A stretch of DNA of 64,000 nucleotides from Nitrososphaera sp. (GCF_013388945.1 NZ_JACAEH010000004.1:363754-427753), one strand, 5' to 3'. Positions 44,282 to 52,807 are shown, numbered from the stretch's first letter. Notes: generated from the sequence alone by a model not told the origin. A program made the numbers and translations.

Positions 44282-45255
44282 GAGTAGCCGTCCAGGTTTA
44301 CCTCGTCAAGCGGCAGTATCTGCCTTGGCTCGAGCACGACTATGCCCTGCGCCAGCTTTCTCATCTTGGGGACTATCTTGATGAACTCGCGCTTGTCGAT
44401 TACCGTGTTGACTCCAAACCAGCCCTCCTCGGAAAGCGGGCTCACAGTCGGCCTCTTTAAGGCCGGCAATGATTTGAGGAGCTTGTCGAGGTTCTCCTTC
44501 CTGACATTGACAAACAGGTGCAGCTTTTTCCTGCCCTCCACCACGCCTTTGAGCAGCGCGACCATGTCGGCTATCTTTTCGCGCTTTGCCGCGTCCTTTA
44601 GCGACTTTTTGTTTGCGACAAAGACTGCCGTCGACGTCGCTACCGTGTCGATTATCTTCAGGTTGTTCTGCGCCAGCGTCGTTCCTGTCTCGGTGATGTC
44701 GAAAATCGCGTCAACGTCTTCAGGAGGCTTTGCCTCAGTCGCGCCAAACGAGAGGAATATCTCGACCTTCTTGTTGTCGCCCACGCGAAGCCACGGCGTT
44801 ATTATGGTCGGGTCAGAGTCGCCGTAGTGCTTTTTGTACGCCTTGGTTGCCTTGATGTACGCCGACGTGGTCGTCAGGTACTCTGCAGAAAAGCGGAGCG
44901 TCTTTTTCTTTTTAGCAAAATCGTCAATCAGAGCGTCCAAGCTGTCGTAGGGAAAGCTGTTCGGAATCGCTATCACCTGGTTGACCCTGCCGATCTCAAG
45001 GTCGAGCAGGACCTCGACGTCTGCCTTTGCCTCCTTTATCCAGTCCCTACCTGTTATGCCAACGTCGTAGAACCCCTCCTGCACGTATGTCGGTATTTCC
45101 TGCGGCCTGAGGATCTTGGTCTCTATCTCGGGGTCGGACAGCTTGACCCTGTAGGTGCGCCCACGGCCGCTTACCGTCTGGTAAGCCTGCTCGAGGAGCT
45201 TGAACGTGACTTCCTCTATGCTACCCTTTGGAACCGCAAATTTCACAGTGGGCAT
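44278..45255 (-). CDS. hisG: ATP phosphoribosyltransferase (long form)
   Basis: HisG (325 aa) joins PRPP and ATP, the first step of histidine synthesis. Motifs: FAVPKGSIEE, DVGITGRDW, and the PRPP loop region DITETGTTLAQNNL. The C-terminal ACT-like regulatory domain (about residues 235-320) marks the long, feedback-inhibited form that does not need HisZ. It is the first gene of the operon. A run of ATATAT at 45283-45290 on this strand lies about 30 nt before the ATG, so the message has almost no leader. Confidence 0.93.
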   Translation of the reverse strand: MPTVKFAVPKGSIEEVTFKLLEQAYQTVSGRGRTYRVKLSDPEIETKILRPQEIPTYVQEGFYDVGITGRDWIKEAKADVEVLLDLEIGRVNQVIAIPNSFPYDSLDALIDDFAKKKKTLRFSAEYLTTTSAYIKATKAYKKHYGDSDPTIITPWLRVGDNKKVEIFLSFGATEAKPPEDVDAIFDITETGTTLAQNNLKIIDTVATSTAVFVANKKSLKDAAKREKIADMVALLKGVVEGRKKLHLFVNVRKENLDKLLKSLPALKRPTVSPLSEEGWFGVNTVIDKREFIKIVPKMRKLAQGIVVLEPRQILPLDEVNLDGYS

Positions 45256-45281
45256 TGGCAGATGCTCAAATCGGTCTATCG

Positions 45282-45290
45282 GATATATAT
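45282..45290 (-). promoter_or_regulatory. TATA box of the his operon
   Basis: GATATATAT in the top strand (an ATATATATC box on the minus strand) is centred about 30 nt before the hisG start at 45255. No other promoter-like site is seen within the eight-gene operon, which has gaps of at most about 10 nt. Confidence 0.55.
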
Positions 45291-45370
45291 CTTGTAGTAG
45301 GTTGTTGAGGCGGCATTAAGACTGTATTTGCGGCAAGTCAGCATTCTGTCAGCAAGCCTTTCCAGTGGAA

Positions 45371-45420
45371 ATATGGTGCATTGTGCACCATTTTAAGCAC
45401 GAAAAAATGGTGCAATTTTT
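45371..45420 (-). repeat. Palindromic intergenic element, copy 2 (before hisG)
   Basis: In the minus orientation it reads TTGCACCAT, then CATTTTTTCGTGCTTAAA overlapping it, then ATGGTGCA and TGCACCAT. It matches copy 1 at 27726-27773 at about 82 percent. Two base-pair positions of the hairpin differ in a compensatory way (T-A to G-C and A-T to G-C). The outer half-site changes with them. It lies 43 nt after the hmgA stop and about 115 nt before hisG. Confidence 0.65.
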
Positions 45421-45462
45421 GTGATTATCCCAAGTTGCCTCATCCAACGCTTGTCATAGCGC

Positions 45463-46593
45463 CTATTTGCCGAATTTCCGGGCGTGCAGCCTCATGTGGC
45501 CGGCCTGGATGCCCTCTGCAGAGAGCGCCCTTATTGCTGCCAGGTTCTGGGCAAGGCCTGCTGCCGCCATTGCCATCGCAAGCTCCTGCGCGCTCTTCAC
45601 GCTCATTATCTTCAGTGCAACCTTGGCAGTCGGGTTGACGTTTGCAACGCCGCCGACGATACCTACCGCCAACGGCAATTCGATCTCGCCGGCAAGGTCG
45701 CCTTCCTTTGTGCGCCACCATCTTGTCAGAGAACGGTAGGTGCCGTCGCGTGCAGCGTAGGCGTGCGCGCCTGCTTCGATTGCGCGAAAGTCCTGTCCTG
45801 TTGCCAGTGCAACGGCATCGATGCCGTTCATCACGCCCTTGTTGTGCGTTACTGCGCGGTACACGTCGGAATGCGCAAGCGCGTACGCGTACAGGATGCG
45901 CTTTACGATTTTGCTTCCTCCAAGCTCGCCCTTGTCAAACACGGCCTTGCAGCGCACCATCCTCTTTGTCGCATAGTTTGAGAGAATCTTCAGCACCACC
46001 TCGCCGCCCGTTATCTCGGCAATCTTTGGCGCTATTGCCTCGCACATCGTGTTCACCGCGTTTGCGCCCATCGCGTCCTTGGCGTCTATCGTCAATTCAA
46101 CAACAAGCATCCGGCCCATCCTGTTCCTGCTAGCGTCGCGCACTTCACGCGCGCCCAGGCCGATGGCAGCAACTGACTTGCTCTTTGCGTTTGCTATCGC
46201 AAGGATCTCCTTCTTTTTGGCAAGCACCTTTCGTCTTGCGCCGGCGACGTTTTTTACCGAAACGACCTGCACCTGGCCTATCATCAATGATCTGTCTGCC
46301 TTTGCGGTAAATCCGCCCTTTGCCCTTGCAATCTTGGCCGCCTTGCTTGCAGCCGCTATCACGGACGGCTCCTCTATCGCCATCGGCACAAGGCGCTCAA
46401 CGCCGTTTATCACGAAATTGGTCGCAATCCCGAGCGGGACGGACATGATTCCGACCGCGTTTTCGACCATCCTGTCCGCGCTCTCAAATGCCAAGGGCGC
46501 GCCAAGCGACGCCTTCTCCTCCTCGGAAAGCCCGACCGCGTTTTTGATAAAGTCGAGGCGCTCGTCCCTGACCATCTCGTAGAACTTTTTCAT
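45463..46593 (-). CDS. hmgA: HMG-CoA reductase, class II type
   Basis: This 376-aa enzyme reduces HMG-CoA to mevalonate for isoprenoid lipids. Sequence motifs are of class II type: ENAVGIMSVPLGIATNFVIN, EEPSVIAAAS, DAMGANAVNTMCEA, HNKGVMNGIDAVALATGQD, and the late catalytic His in AGHMRLHAR. Most archaea use class I, and class II is known from Archaeoglobus and some bacteria. The catalytic Glu, Lys, Asp and His positions look intact. Confidence 0.9.
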   Translation of the reverse strand: MKKFYEMVRDERLDFIKNAVGLSEEEKASLGAPLAFESADRMVENAVGIMSVPLGIATNFVINGVERLVPMAIEEPSVIAAASKAAKIARAKGGFTAKADRSLMIGQVQVVSVKNVAGARRKVLAKKKEILAIANAKSKSVAAIGLGAREVRDASRNRMGRMLVVELTIDAKDAMGANAVNTMCEAIAPKIAEITGGEVVLKILSNYATKRMVRCKAVFDKGELGGSKIVKRILYAYALAHSDVYRAVTHNKGVMNGIDAVALATGQDFRAIEAGAHAYAARDGTYRSLTRWWRTKEGDLAGEIELPLAVGIVGGVANVNPTAKVALKIMSVKSAQELAMAMAAAGLAQNLAAIRALSAEGIQAGHMRLHARKFGK

Positions 46594-46602
46594 CCAGAGA
46601 AG

Positions 46603-47730
46603 CTAGGGGGAGGTTATCTTTAAAATCTTGTCATCGCCCTGCTCCGGGATCGCCCTGCCGTCCCGGTTTGACGTGAGCACGTAAAGCGAGCCGTCGGGCG
46701 CCTCTGCGACGTCGCGTATCCTGCCAAAGCTGGTCAGTATGTTGTTGCTCTCGCCAGTCTCTAGGTCTATCTGGCGCACGTGCGCGCCCTTGAGCGACGC
46801 CATCAATATGTCGCCCTTATATCCCAGTTCGTCGGAAGTTGGGATCACTATGCCGCCGGGAGCAAGGGCGGGGCTGAAGCACCGGACCGGCTTTTCGAAG
46901 CGCACTGCATCGCACTCTTCCACCGGCCAGCCATAGTTTTCGCCCGGCTTGATGAGATTTATCTCGTCGTTGCCGCTCTCGCCGTGCTCGCTTGCGTACA
47001 TTGCGCCCGTGTCCGGGTCCCACGCAAGCCCCTGCACGTTTCTGTGGCCGTAGCTGTAGACAGGCGAGCCGGGGAACGGGTTGTCGTCCGGGATAGTGCC
47101 GTCGTCGTTTATCCTCAGTATCTTACCTGCCAGCGAGTTTGCGTTCTGGGCAAGCTCGGGCTGCCTTGCGTCGCCGGTTGCGACGTACAGCTTGCCGTCG
47201 GGGCCGAACTTTATCCGCCCTCCGTCGTTTCGGTCTGCGGCAGGTATGCCGTCAAGGATGGTTGCAGAGTCGATTATCTTGTCGTCGCGCTCTGTCAGCA
47301 TCACCACCTTGTTGAACACGCCTGTCGAGTTGGCATAAGTGTGGTAGATGTACAGCCTGTGGTTTTCTGCAAAGTCGGGGTGCAGCGCAAGCCCGAGAAG
47401 GCCGGACTCTGTCCTCTGCTCGACGTTGATGTAGGCTGCAGGCTCTGCTAGCAGCGTGCCGTTTTCTATTATCCTTATCCTGCCGGCCCTCTCTGTGAAA
47501 AAGACCCGCCCGTCGTCTGCAAAGTCGACAGCCCAGGGCACTTCCAGGTCCTGCGCTATGACCTGTATGCCAGACGAAATGCCTGTATTGTTCTGGCCAG
47601 TGGTGGGCTCTGGCAATGGAATAGTCGTCCCGCCGGGCGAATACATTATCGTGACTATGGTCGCTATTATCACCGCTGCGCCGGCGACAAGGGCAAGCCG
47701 GCGGTCTCTCTCCATCAGGAAGGCTTGCAA
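46603..47730 (-). CDS. PQQ-type soluble glucose/aldose dehydrogenase-like protein
   Basis: This six-bladed beta-propeller (375 aa) belongs to the Asd/GDH-B family, which oxidises sugars with PQQ. Features are the N-terminal membrane anchor (about residues 10-28), DLEVPWAVDFADDGRVFFTE, GLLGLALHPDF and NDGGRIKFGPDGKLYVATGD. The last three are YSYGHRNVQGLAWDP, GENYGWP and IRDVAEAPDGSLYVL. It acts outside the cytoplasm. Many propellers of this family in archaea lack known substrates. It lies 10 nt upstream of hmgA and probably shares a transcript with it. Confidence 0.85.
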   Translation of the reverse strand: MQAFLMERDRRLALVAGAAVIIATIVTIMYSPGGTTIPLPEPTTGQNNTGISSGIQVIAQDLEVPWAVDFADDGRVFFTERAGRIRIIENGTLLAEPAAYINVEQRTESGLLGLALHPDFAENHRLYIYHTYANSTGVFNKVVMLTERDDKIIDSATILDGIPAADRNDGGRIKFGPDGKLYVATGDARQPELAQNANSLAGKILRINDDGTIPDDNPFPGSPVYSYGHRNVQGLAWDPDTGAMYASEHGESGNDEINLIKPGENYGWPVEECDAVRFEKPVRCFSPALAPGGIVIPTSDELGYKGDILMASLKGAHVRQIDLETGESNNILTSFGRIRDVAEAPDGSLYVLTSNRDGRAIPEQGDDKILKITSP

Positions 47731-47772
47731 AAGAGAAGGCTTAAAATGTAATCCCCGGCCACGCTAAAGGCA

Positions 47773-48873
47773 ATGAAGGTCTCTGAAATCATGGTTACAG
47801 ACGTTGCCAAGCTGACAGCCGAGGACACCGTTGCAAAGGCCCTTGCCCTCATGGTGGACCGCTCCATCCACCAAGTCCCGGTCGTAGACGAGTCAGGCGC
47901 CTATTCAGGCATGATATTTGCCAAGCAGTTCCTTGCTTCCAGCGCACAGCCAGCCTCAAAGCTGAAAAGCTTTGTGACAAGCACCACGTCGCTCTCGCCT
48001 GACCAGGAAGTTGAGGACGCGGCAAAGACGATCCTTGGGACCGGGAGCAGGGCGCTTCCCGTGGTGCAGGACGGGAAACTGGCAGGGATGCTGAGCGAGA
48101 CTGACATCGCCCAGACCGCGGATTTCGGCCACGCAATCGTCGACGAGGTGATGACGGGCGCAATCGTGATTGAAGAGGACACGCCGCTTGCAGACGCGGT
48201 ATCGAAAATGAGGCGCTACAACATATCGCGCCTGCCGGTGATAAGCAAGGCCGGCGTGATACGCGGGATTTTGAGCATCCTTGACGCCGCAGGAATAATG
48301 GCGGCGCCTACAGAGCGCACCAGCAAGTCTGCGGCCATATCTGGCGGCAGGTCGAAGGTGAAAGGAGAGGTCAAGGTAAAGGACATCATGCGCCGGGCAA
48401 TTTCAGTCGAGCGGGGCACAAAGCTGAACGAGCTGTCAGACTACTTCAAGAAGAACGAGGAGCTTGTAGTCGTTGGCGACGGCAGGCCTATTGGAGTTGT
48501 AACGCCAAAGGACGCGCTTGAACTTGTATTGCCAAAGAAGGGCGAGATTGCCATCCACATCGCGCACATGGGCGACGAGGACGACAGGCGCGACATCGAG
48601 GATCATCTGACAAAATTCGTGAAAAAGATCCAGGGCCAGATCCGCGATTTGCAGAACGTCGTCGTGTACGCGGACAAGCACAGGACACGGAAATATTCCG
48701 TGCGGTGCAGGCTGATAACCGGCAAGGGCGTGATAAACGCGCACGCAGTGGGCTTTGACCCGATAAGCGCGGTGAAGGAGCTGATACGCAAGCTGGACAG
48801 GCAGGTCAAGGCCGAGCACACGCAGAAGGTCAAGCAGAGAAAGAAGCAGCGCGGGACGCCAAGAAGAGGATAG
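47773..48873 (+). CDS. CBS-domain protein with HPF/S30AE-like C-terminal domain
   Basis: Four CBS motifs (about residues 1-255, for example VSEIMVTDVAKL, LKSFVTSTTSL, VDEVMTGAIV and VKDIMRRAIS) form two Bateman modules that bind adenine nucleotides. The C-terminal part (about residues 258-350, IAIHIAHMGDEDDRRDIEDH, and later NAHAVGFDPISAVKELIRKL) has the alpha/beta order of ribosome hibernation factors. A basic tail follows (KQRKKQRGTPRRG). The fusion suggests an energy-sensing ribosome-binding factor that responds to ATP/AMP, a role inferred from domains. Confidence 0.8.
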   Translation: MKVSEIMVTDVAKLTAEDTVAKALALMVDRSIHQVPVVDESGAYSGMIFAKQFLASSAQPASKLKSFVTSTTSLSPDQEVEDAAKTILGTGSRALPVVQDGKLAGMLSETDIAQTADFGHAIVDEVMTGAIVIEEDTPLADAVSKMRRYNISRLPVISKAGVIRGILSILDAAGIMAAPTERTSKSAAISGGRSKVKGEVKVKDIMRRAISVERGTKLNELSDYFKKNEELVVVGDGRPIGVVTPKDALELVLPKKGEIAIHIAHMGDEDDRRDIEDHLTKFVKKIQGQIRDLQNVVVYADKHRTRKYSVRCRLITGKGVINAHAVGFDPISAVKELIRKLDRQVKAEHTQKVKQRKKQRGTPRRG

Positions 48874-48874
48874 G

Positions 48875-48994
48875 CGCGGACGAGGAGATTTGAACTCCTG
48901 ATCGCCCGAGGGCGAATCGGCTGTCCGGCAATGACTCGACTCAAGGCCGACGCATTACTGTGTCTCGCGTGAGAGACCACTCTGCCACGTCCGC
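48875..48994 (-). tRNA. tRNA-Ser(UGA) with two apparent introns
   Basis: On the minus strand the acceptor GCGGACG (48994-48988) pairs with CGTCCGC (48882-48876), and G73 is at 48875. The anticodon is TGA (48943-48941). The anticodon stem TCGGC/GCCGA forms only if a 17-nt intron (48923-48939) after position 37 is removed. The D-arm GCAGAGTGGTC...TAATGC forms only if a further 17-nt segment (48958-48974) is removed. The spliced product is 86 nt with a long variable arm (CGCCC-TC-GGGCG) and T-arm AGGAG-TTCAAAT-CTCCT, as in serine tRNAs. CCA is not encoded. A TATA-like GTATAATAG near 49020-49029 lies about 27 nt upstream. Confidence 0.85.
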
Positions 48995-49166
48995 GCAAGT
49001 GGGTTTTCTTGCTGCCTTACTATTATACGTTAATGGGAGTTGGTATCGACCTAAGCGCCTGACATTCATCCGATAGATTTGTCACCGAAACGAGCTTGGT
49101 ATGGACATTGCGATTCTTACAAAGGGATCCGGCAATGGTTAAATTGTTCATAATTGTGTTAATGAT

Positions 49167-50699
49167 ATGACTCTGGAAAGCAAGTCAAATGCAGATAATC
49201 TTCAGGATTGGTTCTCAAATTTAATAGACCATTTTAGAGAAGAATATGAAAAAATATCTGATGAAGAAAAAAGCTATGGGGTAGATACTTCTGTCAACTA
49301 TCGCTTTCCCTGCCAGATAGAAGTATTCTGGCTCGAGAACCCTGAAATTCAACTCATTTTCAAGTTCAATTCTGGCAACAGACCTGACAAAGAAATAATC
49401 ATTCACGGTCCGCTTGACAGTCACAATTTCATTGACCGTGTGGAACCGATATTGAAAGAACCTAGATGGTCTGAGGTGAGCAGTGGTAGACGGCCTTATC
49501 TTGATGAACCCGGAACGACTCTTGCATTTACGTTGGCTAGGCATCTCCATAGACTCGTCGAGATGGCAAAAGCCATGCATTTTGAACGCCGAGTGCACAG
49601 AGGGTCGGGAATGGGCTTGCTCGAAGGTACCAATATCTGGACATCGTATCATTACGGCAACATCGCTGAACAAGACTATGTTACAATTGTTAACGAAATA
49701 TTGCGCGAAACAAGGTCAAGAGCTAAGAACATGAAGGAGAGGTCGGAAGGCAAAGCAAAGGAAAAGGTACATGTGCTTGACAAACCGAGAGATAATCCCA
49801 AAGCTTATGGCGTACATTTCTTTCCGCCGATATTCGTTGGTAGACAACCGGAATTGACGCCTTCTGACGTATTATATGGTAGAATAAGCAATATGCCCTA
49901 CATCTCTCCTTTTGAAAACGGAATTTCAATGTCCTTCGGGAAGCATGCAGCTATAGTCAATGCTGACGGGTTCATTTTCATACCAATCTCAAATAAGGAA
50001 ATTGCACTTAGAGCTCTAAATGTGATAATGGCGGTGGGCATGTTAAGAGGACTAGACTTCTTAGCAGTTAGAGAACACGAACTGTCTACCATCGAATACA
50101 ACAAAGAGACTATGACGCCGGGAAGCATGACCTACGACCCGGAAGTAACTTTGCGAACTCGTCAGTTTCTAGATCGGATGGGGCAAGGTACCTCGGGCTA
50201 TAGAAGAAGGGAGATCGACGAAATGACTCTCCGACAAATCGTTGCCAAAGCTGGCAGGATTTTTGATGAAGGGAAGTATGTGGAGGATCTGAGATTACTT
50301 TCAGAATCGTTTACGCATTTTAATGATGCTGAATATGCGCCTTCTTTTGTTATGAGCTGGAGCATTATTGAAAGACACATCTCAAAATTGTGGAAGAAAA
50401 AAGTGGATGAAAAGGATCTGGATGAAGACAGAACAAATAAACTCCTTGATACTAATCGGTGGTCGGCTGATTATCTTCTCGAGGTACTAAATCTTAACGA
50501 GGAGATATCAGAAGATGATTATGATAGGTATATGGAGATGAAATCAAAGAGAAACAGGTTTATTCATAGAGGAAAGCAAATAGTTCGTGAAGATGCAGAA
50601 AGATGTTTCAACATCGCGAAGGAAATCGTAGTCAGAAAGGTCGGAAGCTTGAATCGTAATAAGATTTCCGATTTTGCTGCCTTGATAACTAGGGCATAA
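49167..50699 (+). CDS. Accessory protein with C-terminal HEPN/Apea-like motif, 510 aa
   Basis: No named family is recognised. The C-terminal 130 residues are helical and include MKSKRNRFIHRGKQI, where RNRFIH fits the R-x4-H ribonuclease motif of HEPN domains, as in ApeA-type defence proteins. The middle region has beta-rich parts (YGVHFFPPIFVG and DGFIFIPISN). The gene is clearly AT-richer than its neighbours and follows a tRNA gene, a common integration site, so it may have been acquired. A GGTTAAATTG box centred near 49141 lies about 26 nt before ATG 49167 (leaderless). A defence role is inferred. Confidence 0.6.
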   Translation: MTLESKSNADNLQDWFSNLIDHFREEYEKISDEEKSYGVDTSVNYRFPCQIEVFWLENPEIQLIFKFNSGNRPDKEIIIHGPLDSHNFIDRVEPILKEPRWSEVSSGRRPYLDEPGTTLAFTLARHLHRLVEMAKAMHFERRVHRGSGMGLLEGTNIWTSYHYGNIAEQDYVTIVNEILRETRSRAKNMKERSEGKAKEKVHVLDKPRDNPKAYGVHFFPPIFVGRQPELTPSDVLYGRISNMPYISPFENGISMSFGKHAAIVNADGFIFIPISNKEIALRALNVIMAVGMLRGLDFLAVREHELSTIEYNKETMTPGSMTYDPEVTLRTRQFLDRMGQGTSGYRRREIDEMTLRQIVAKAGRIFDEGKYVEDLRLLSESFTHFNDAEYAPSFVMSWSIIERHISKLWKKKVDEKDLDEDRTNKLLDTNRWSADYLLEVLNLNEEISEDDYDRYMEMKSKRNRFIHRGKQIVREDAERCFNIAKEIVVRKVGSLNRNKISDFAALITRA

Positions 50700-50746
50700 C
50701 ATGCATTTCGACCCATTTTTATATTCGTGAAGTGATCAGAGTACCG

Positions 50747-51022
50747 TTGGCCAGACGAGCCGAGCAGAGGTTAAAGTCCATTTCGGTGCTTGTACCACTG
50801 GAAAGAGTGCAGGCAAGCCTCTCCGAGATAGGCTTTTTGCTGCAGGACACCGCCACAGTCGTTGCGGACGGCAAGTTCTGGCAAAAGATGCTCTACGTCC
50901 GCGGCCAAGAAACGATAAGCGTGTCTGAAGAAATTGGCGACGTTTACCCGAAGGACCCGATTATCACCATCTGCGGCTCCAACAGGACGATATCGCACGT
51001 CGTAAAGGGCGTGGGTGGCTGA
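50747..51022 (+). CDS. Conserved hypothetical protein, about 91 aa
   Basis: It contains LKSISVLVPLERVQASLSEI, an alternation of strand and helix, then YVRGQETISVSEEIGDVYPK and ICGSNRTISHVV. No known motif. The start is either TTG 50747 (favoured, because TTTATATT at 50718-50725 lies about 26 nt upstream) or GTG 50732. It is followed after 1 nt by the next gene, so the two are co-transcribed. GC content is like the core genome. Confidence 0.6.
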   Translation: MARRAEQRLKSISVLVPLERVQASLSEIGFLLQDTATVVADGKFWQKMLYVRGQETISVSEEIGDVYPKDPIITICGSNRTISHVVKGVGG

Positions 51023-51023
51023 A

Positions 51024-51575
51024 ATGCCGCTGTACGAGTGCAACGAGCACCAGTTCGTGGAAAACGTCCGCCGGCTACTGGAGGCAGGCGACAAGTTCAT
51101 CGTAAACAGGCGCATAACGATGCACGACGACGCAAAATACGGCCCCGCTACTTTGCCGGACGAGGAATTCAAGCGCTATGAAACACTTGTCACAAGAAAG
51201 GTGGTCAACTCGACGGTAACCACAAAAATCCCGTTTGTAGACACGTTCCACAGCAGCAGGTTCTACGACGCAGACGAGACCGTGCATTCCACGACTGCTC
51301 TGATGTTCCCGAGGATGTCCATCCCGTACTACCGCGTAGAGTATTCTGTCAACGTCTGGGGCGGCACCTACTTTTTCGCCTTTGACGCGCTCTTTGACCC
51401 GGAAATAGCGATAGAGAAGAGGAGCGGCAGGCGGCTTGGAAAAGGCGCGCTGGTGCACGTGTTGCGCTACAGCCCGCCAAACGAGCGCGTGCTTGCAATC
51501 AACATGCCAAAAGGCGTCGTTGTCTTGGACGTCAAGCACATGGTCCGGGTTATTGATCATTCATCCAACTTTTGA
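51024..51575 (+). CDS. Conserved hypothetical protein, 183 aa
   Basis: The start MPLYECNEHQFVENVRRLLE is followed by a beta-rich region with FHSSRFYDADETVHSTTALM and YRVEYSVNVWGGTYFFAFDA, and an end with VVVLDVKHMVRV. It looks like a compact soluble domain. I do not recognise a family. The ATG 51024 is chosen over GTG 51015 because it directly follows the upstream stop. It is convergent and overlapping by 15 nt with the gene at 51561. Confidence 0.6.
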   Translation: MPLYECNEHQFVENVRRLLEAGDKFIVNRRITMHDDAKYGPATLPDEEFKRYETLVTRKVVNSTVTTKIPFVDTFHSSRFYDADETVHSTTALMFPRMSIPYYRVEYSVNVWGGTYFFAFDALFDPEIAIEKRSGRRLGKGALVHVLRYSPPNERVLAINMPKGVVVLDVKHMVRVIDHSSNF

Positions 51576-52145
51576 CAGCCAGTCGAAAAACGGCACAAGA
51601 GGGCTGAACGGCAGCTCTTTTGCGCTCTTGGCGTTGTATCCAAGAAGCACCATGCGCCCCTCGAGCTTTTTCTGCAAGGGTGCCGGCACCTGCTCCTTTG
51701 CAAGCGGCCCGAAGATCTCGAAATAGAAATTCTGGGAAAAATGGGCGACGTGCTGCGCAAAGCAGTCCAGCAATATAGTGGGGTCGCCGGCGACGCGCCT
51801 GTTCATCTCCTCCTGGCTCATCCCGCGCGTGTCGACTGCAATCTGCAGCATCCTTTTCGTATAGTTTTCACGCGTAAACGTGGGGTCGAGCCTGCCCGGG
51901 TTTGACTGGTACATCCTGATCTCTTTGGCCGCCTGCTCGACAGTCCTGCGCGCGAGGTCCTTTGCTTCGTTTATTTCAACGTCGCCATGAATTCCAAAAT
52001 CCTTGCCGAAAATGAAAAACGCGCCCATCTTTTCTTCCTTCTGCACGTACGGGAAGGTAGAACTGCCTGTCAAAAACCGCGTTATCCTCTTCTGAATGTC
52101 TGCCGGCAAGAACATGCCCATGTACGAGTCCAGTGCCACCGGCAC
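51561..52145 (-). CDS. Conserved hypothetical protein, 194 aa
   Basis: The sequence shows FLPADIQKRITRFLTGSSTF, a segment MGAFFIFGKDFGIHGDVE, helical NEAKDLARRTVEQAAKEI, and a C-terminal region FAQHVAHFSQNFYFEIF. No enzymatic motif or membrane helix is evident. It is predicted cytoplasmic. It is the only minus-strand gene between the hypothetical pair and the ferredoxin. Confidence 0.55.
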   Translation of the reverse strand: MPVALDSYMGMFLPADIQKRITRFLTGSSTFPYVQKEEKMGAFFIFGKDFGIHGDVEINEAKDLARRTVEQAAKEIRMYQSNPGRLDPTFTRENYTKRMLQIAVDTRGMSQEEMNRRVAGDPTILLDCFAQHVAHFSQNFYFEIFGPLAKEQVPAPLQKKLEGRMVLLGYNAKSAKELPFSPLVPFFDWLSKVG

Positions 52146-52208
52146 GACTATCGACAGCGCACGCTGGGATTTATTCCTTAAAACAAAAGAAAAGAGAAGA
52201 AAAGAGGG

Positions 52209-52745
52209 CTAGTGCGCGTGAGGCGGAGGTGCGCTGCTCTTCGAGAGTGCCTCGTTGAACGTGCCTGAGGCCTTCTCGTGGAATTCCAGGTTTGACTGGT
52301 CCACCTTGACTGCCTGCGGCGGGCACACCGAGACGCACGCCATGCACCAGATGCAGTCGTGCTCCCTGATTGGGTCTGCCTTGTCCGTGTAGTCCTTGCG
52401 CTCTTCCTTGACGGAGCTGCCAGTACCCGCAAACTCCATATTTATTGCCTCTTTTGCCGGCACGTCGTGCTCGGTTCTGTACCACTGGTACACCTGCACT
52501 GGGCAGGCCTCGATGCAGGCGCCATCGGCAACGCACGAGTCCCAGTCAATTGCGACCATCGTGCCGCTTACGCCCAGCGGGACCAGCTCCTCGCCGTGCT
52601 GCTCGTAGGCGTGCTTTACCTCCTCGTTCTCTGCGGCCTCTGCAGCTTTGCCCGGGCCCCAGAAGTAGTGGTAGTGCTCGCCATCCGAGTGCTTTATCTT
52701 GCCTATTACCTGATGATTCCTCGGAAAGTCTGGATCGATTGGCAT
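52209..52745 (-). CDS. Zinc-containing seven-iron ferredoxin
   Basis: This 178-aa ferredoxin has one cluster motif [12 protein letters not shown], where the second usual Cys is replaced (Asp in the gap), typical of a [3Fe-4S] or convertible site. The other, [13 protein letters not shown], is a complete [4Fe-4S] motif. The N-terminal extension has [20 protein letters not shown], with histidines placed like the zinc ligands of Sulfolobus-type ferredoxins. It carries electrons to 2-oxoacid oxidoreductases or other redox partners. The C-terminus ends in a His-rich tail (PPPHAH). Confidence 0.88.
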   Translation of the reverse strand: MPIDPDFPRNHQVIGKIKHSDGEHYHYFWGPGKAAEAAENEEVKHAYEQHGEELVPLGVSGTMVAIDWDSCVADGACIEACPVQVYQWYRTEHDVPAKEAINMEFAGTGSSVKEERKDYTDKADPIREHDCIWCMACVSVCPPQAVKVDQSNLEFHEKASGTFNEALSKSSAPPPHAH

Positions 52746-52807
52746 GTTACTCTTCAGTACTGGGATTCAGATATTATATAAACTGTTTGCGAACGAATAC
52801 TAGTGAT

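Noticed and set aside
45300-45313. GGTTGTTGAGGCGG also found at about 63044-63057
   Set aside because: A single 14-base match in 64 kb is expected by chance and the flanks do not align.
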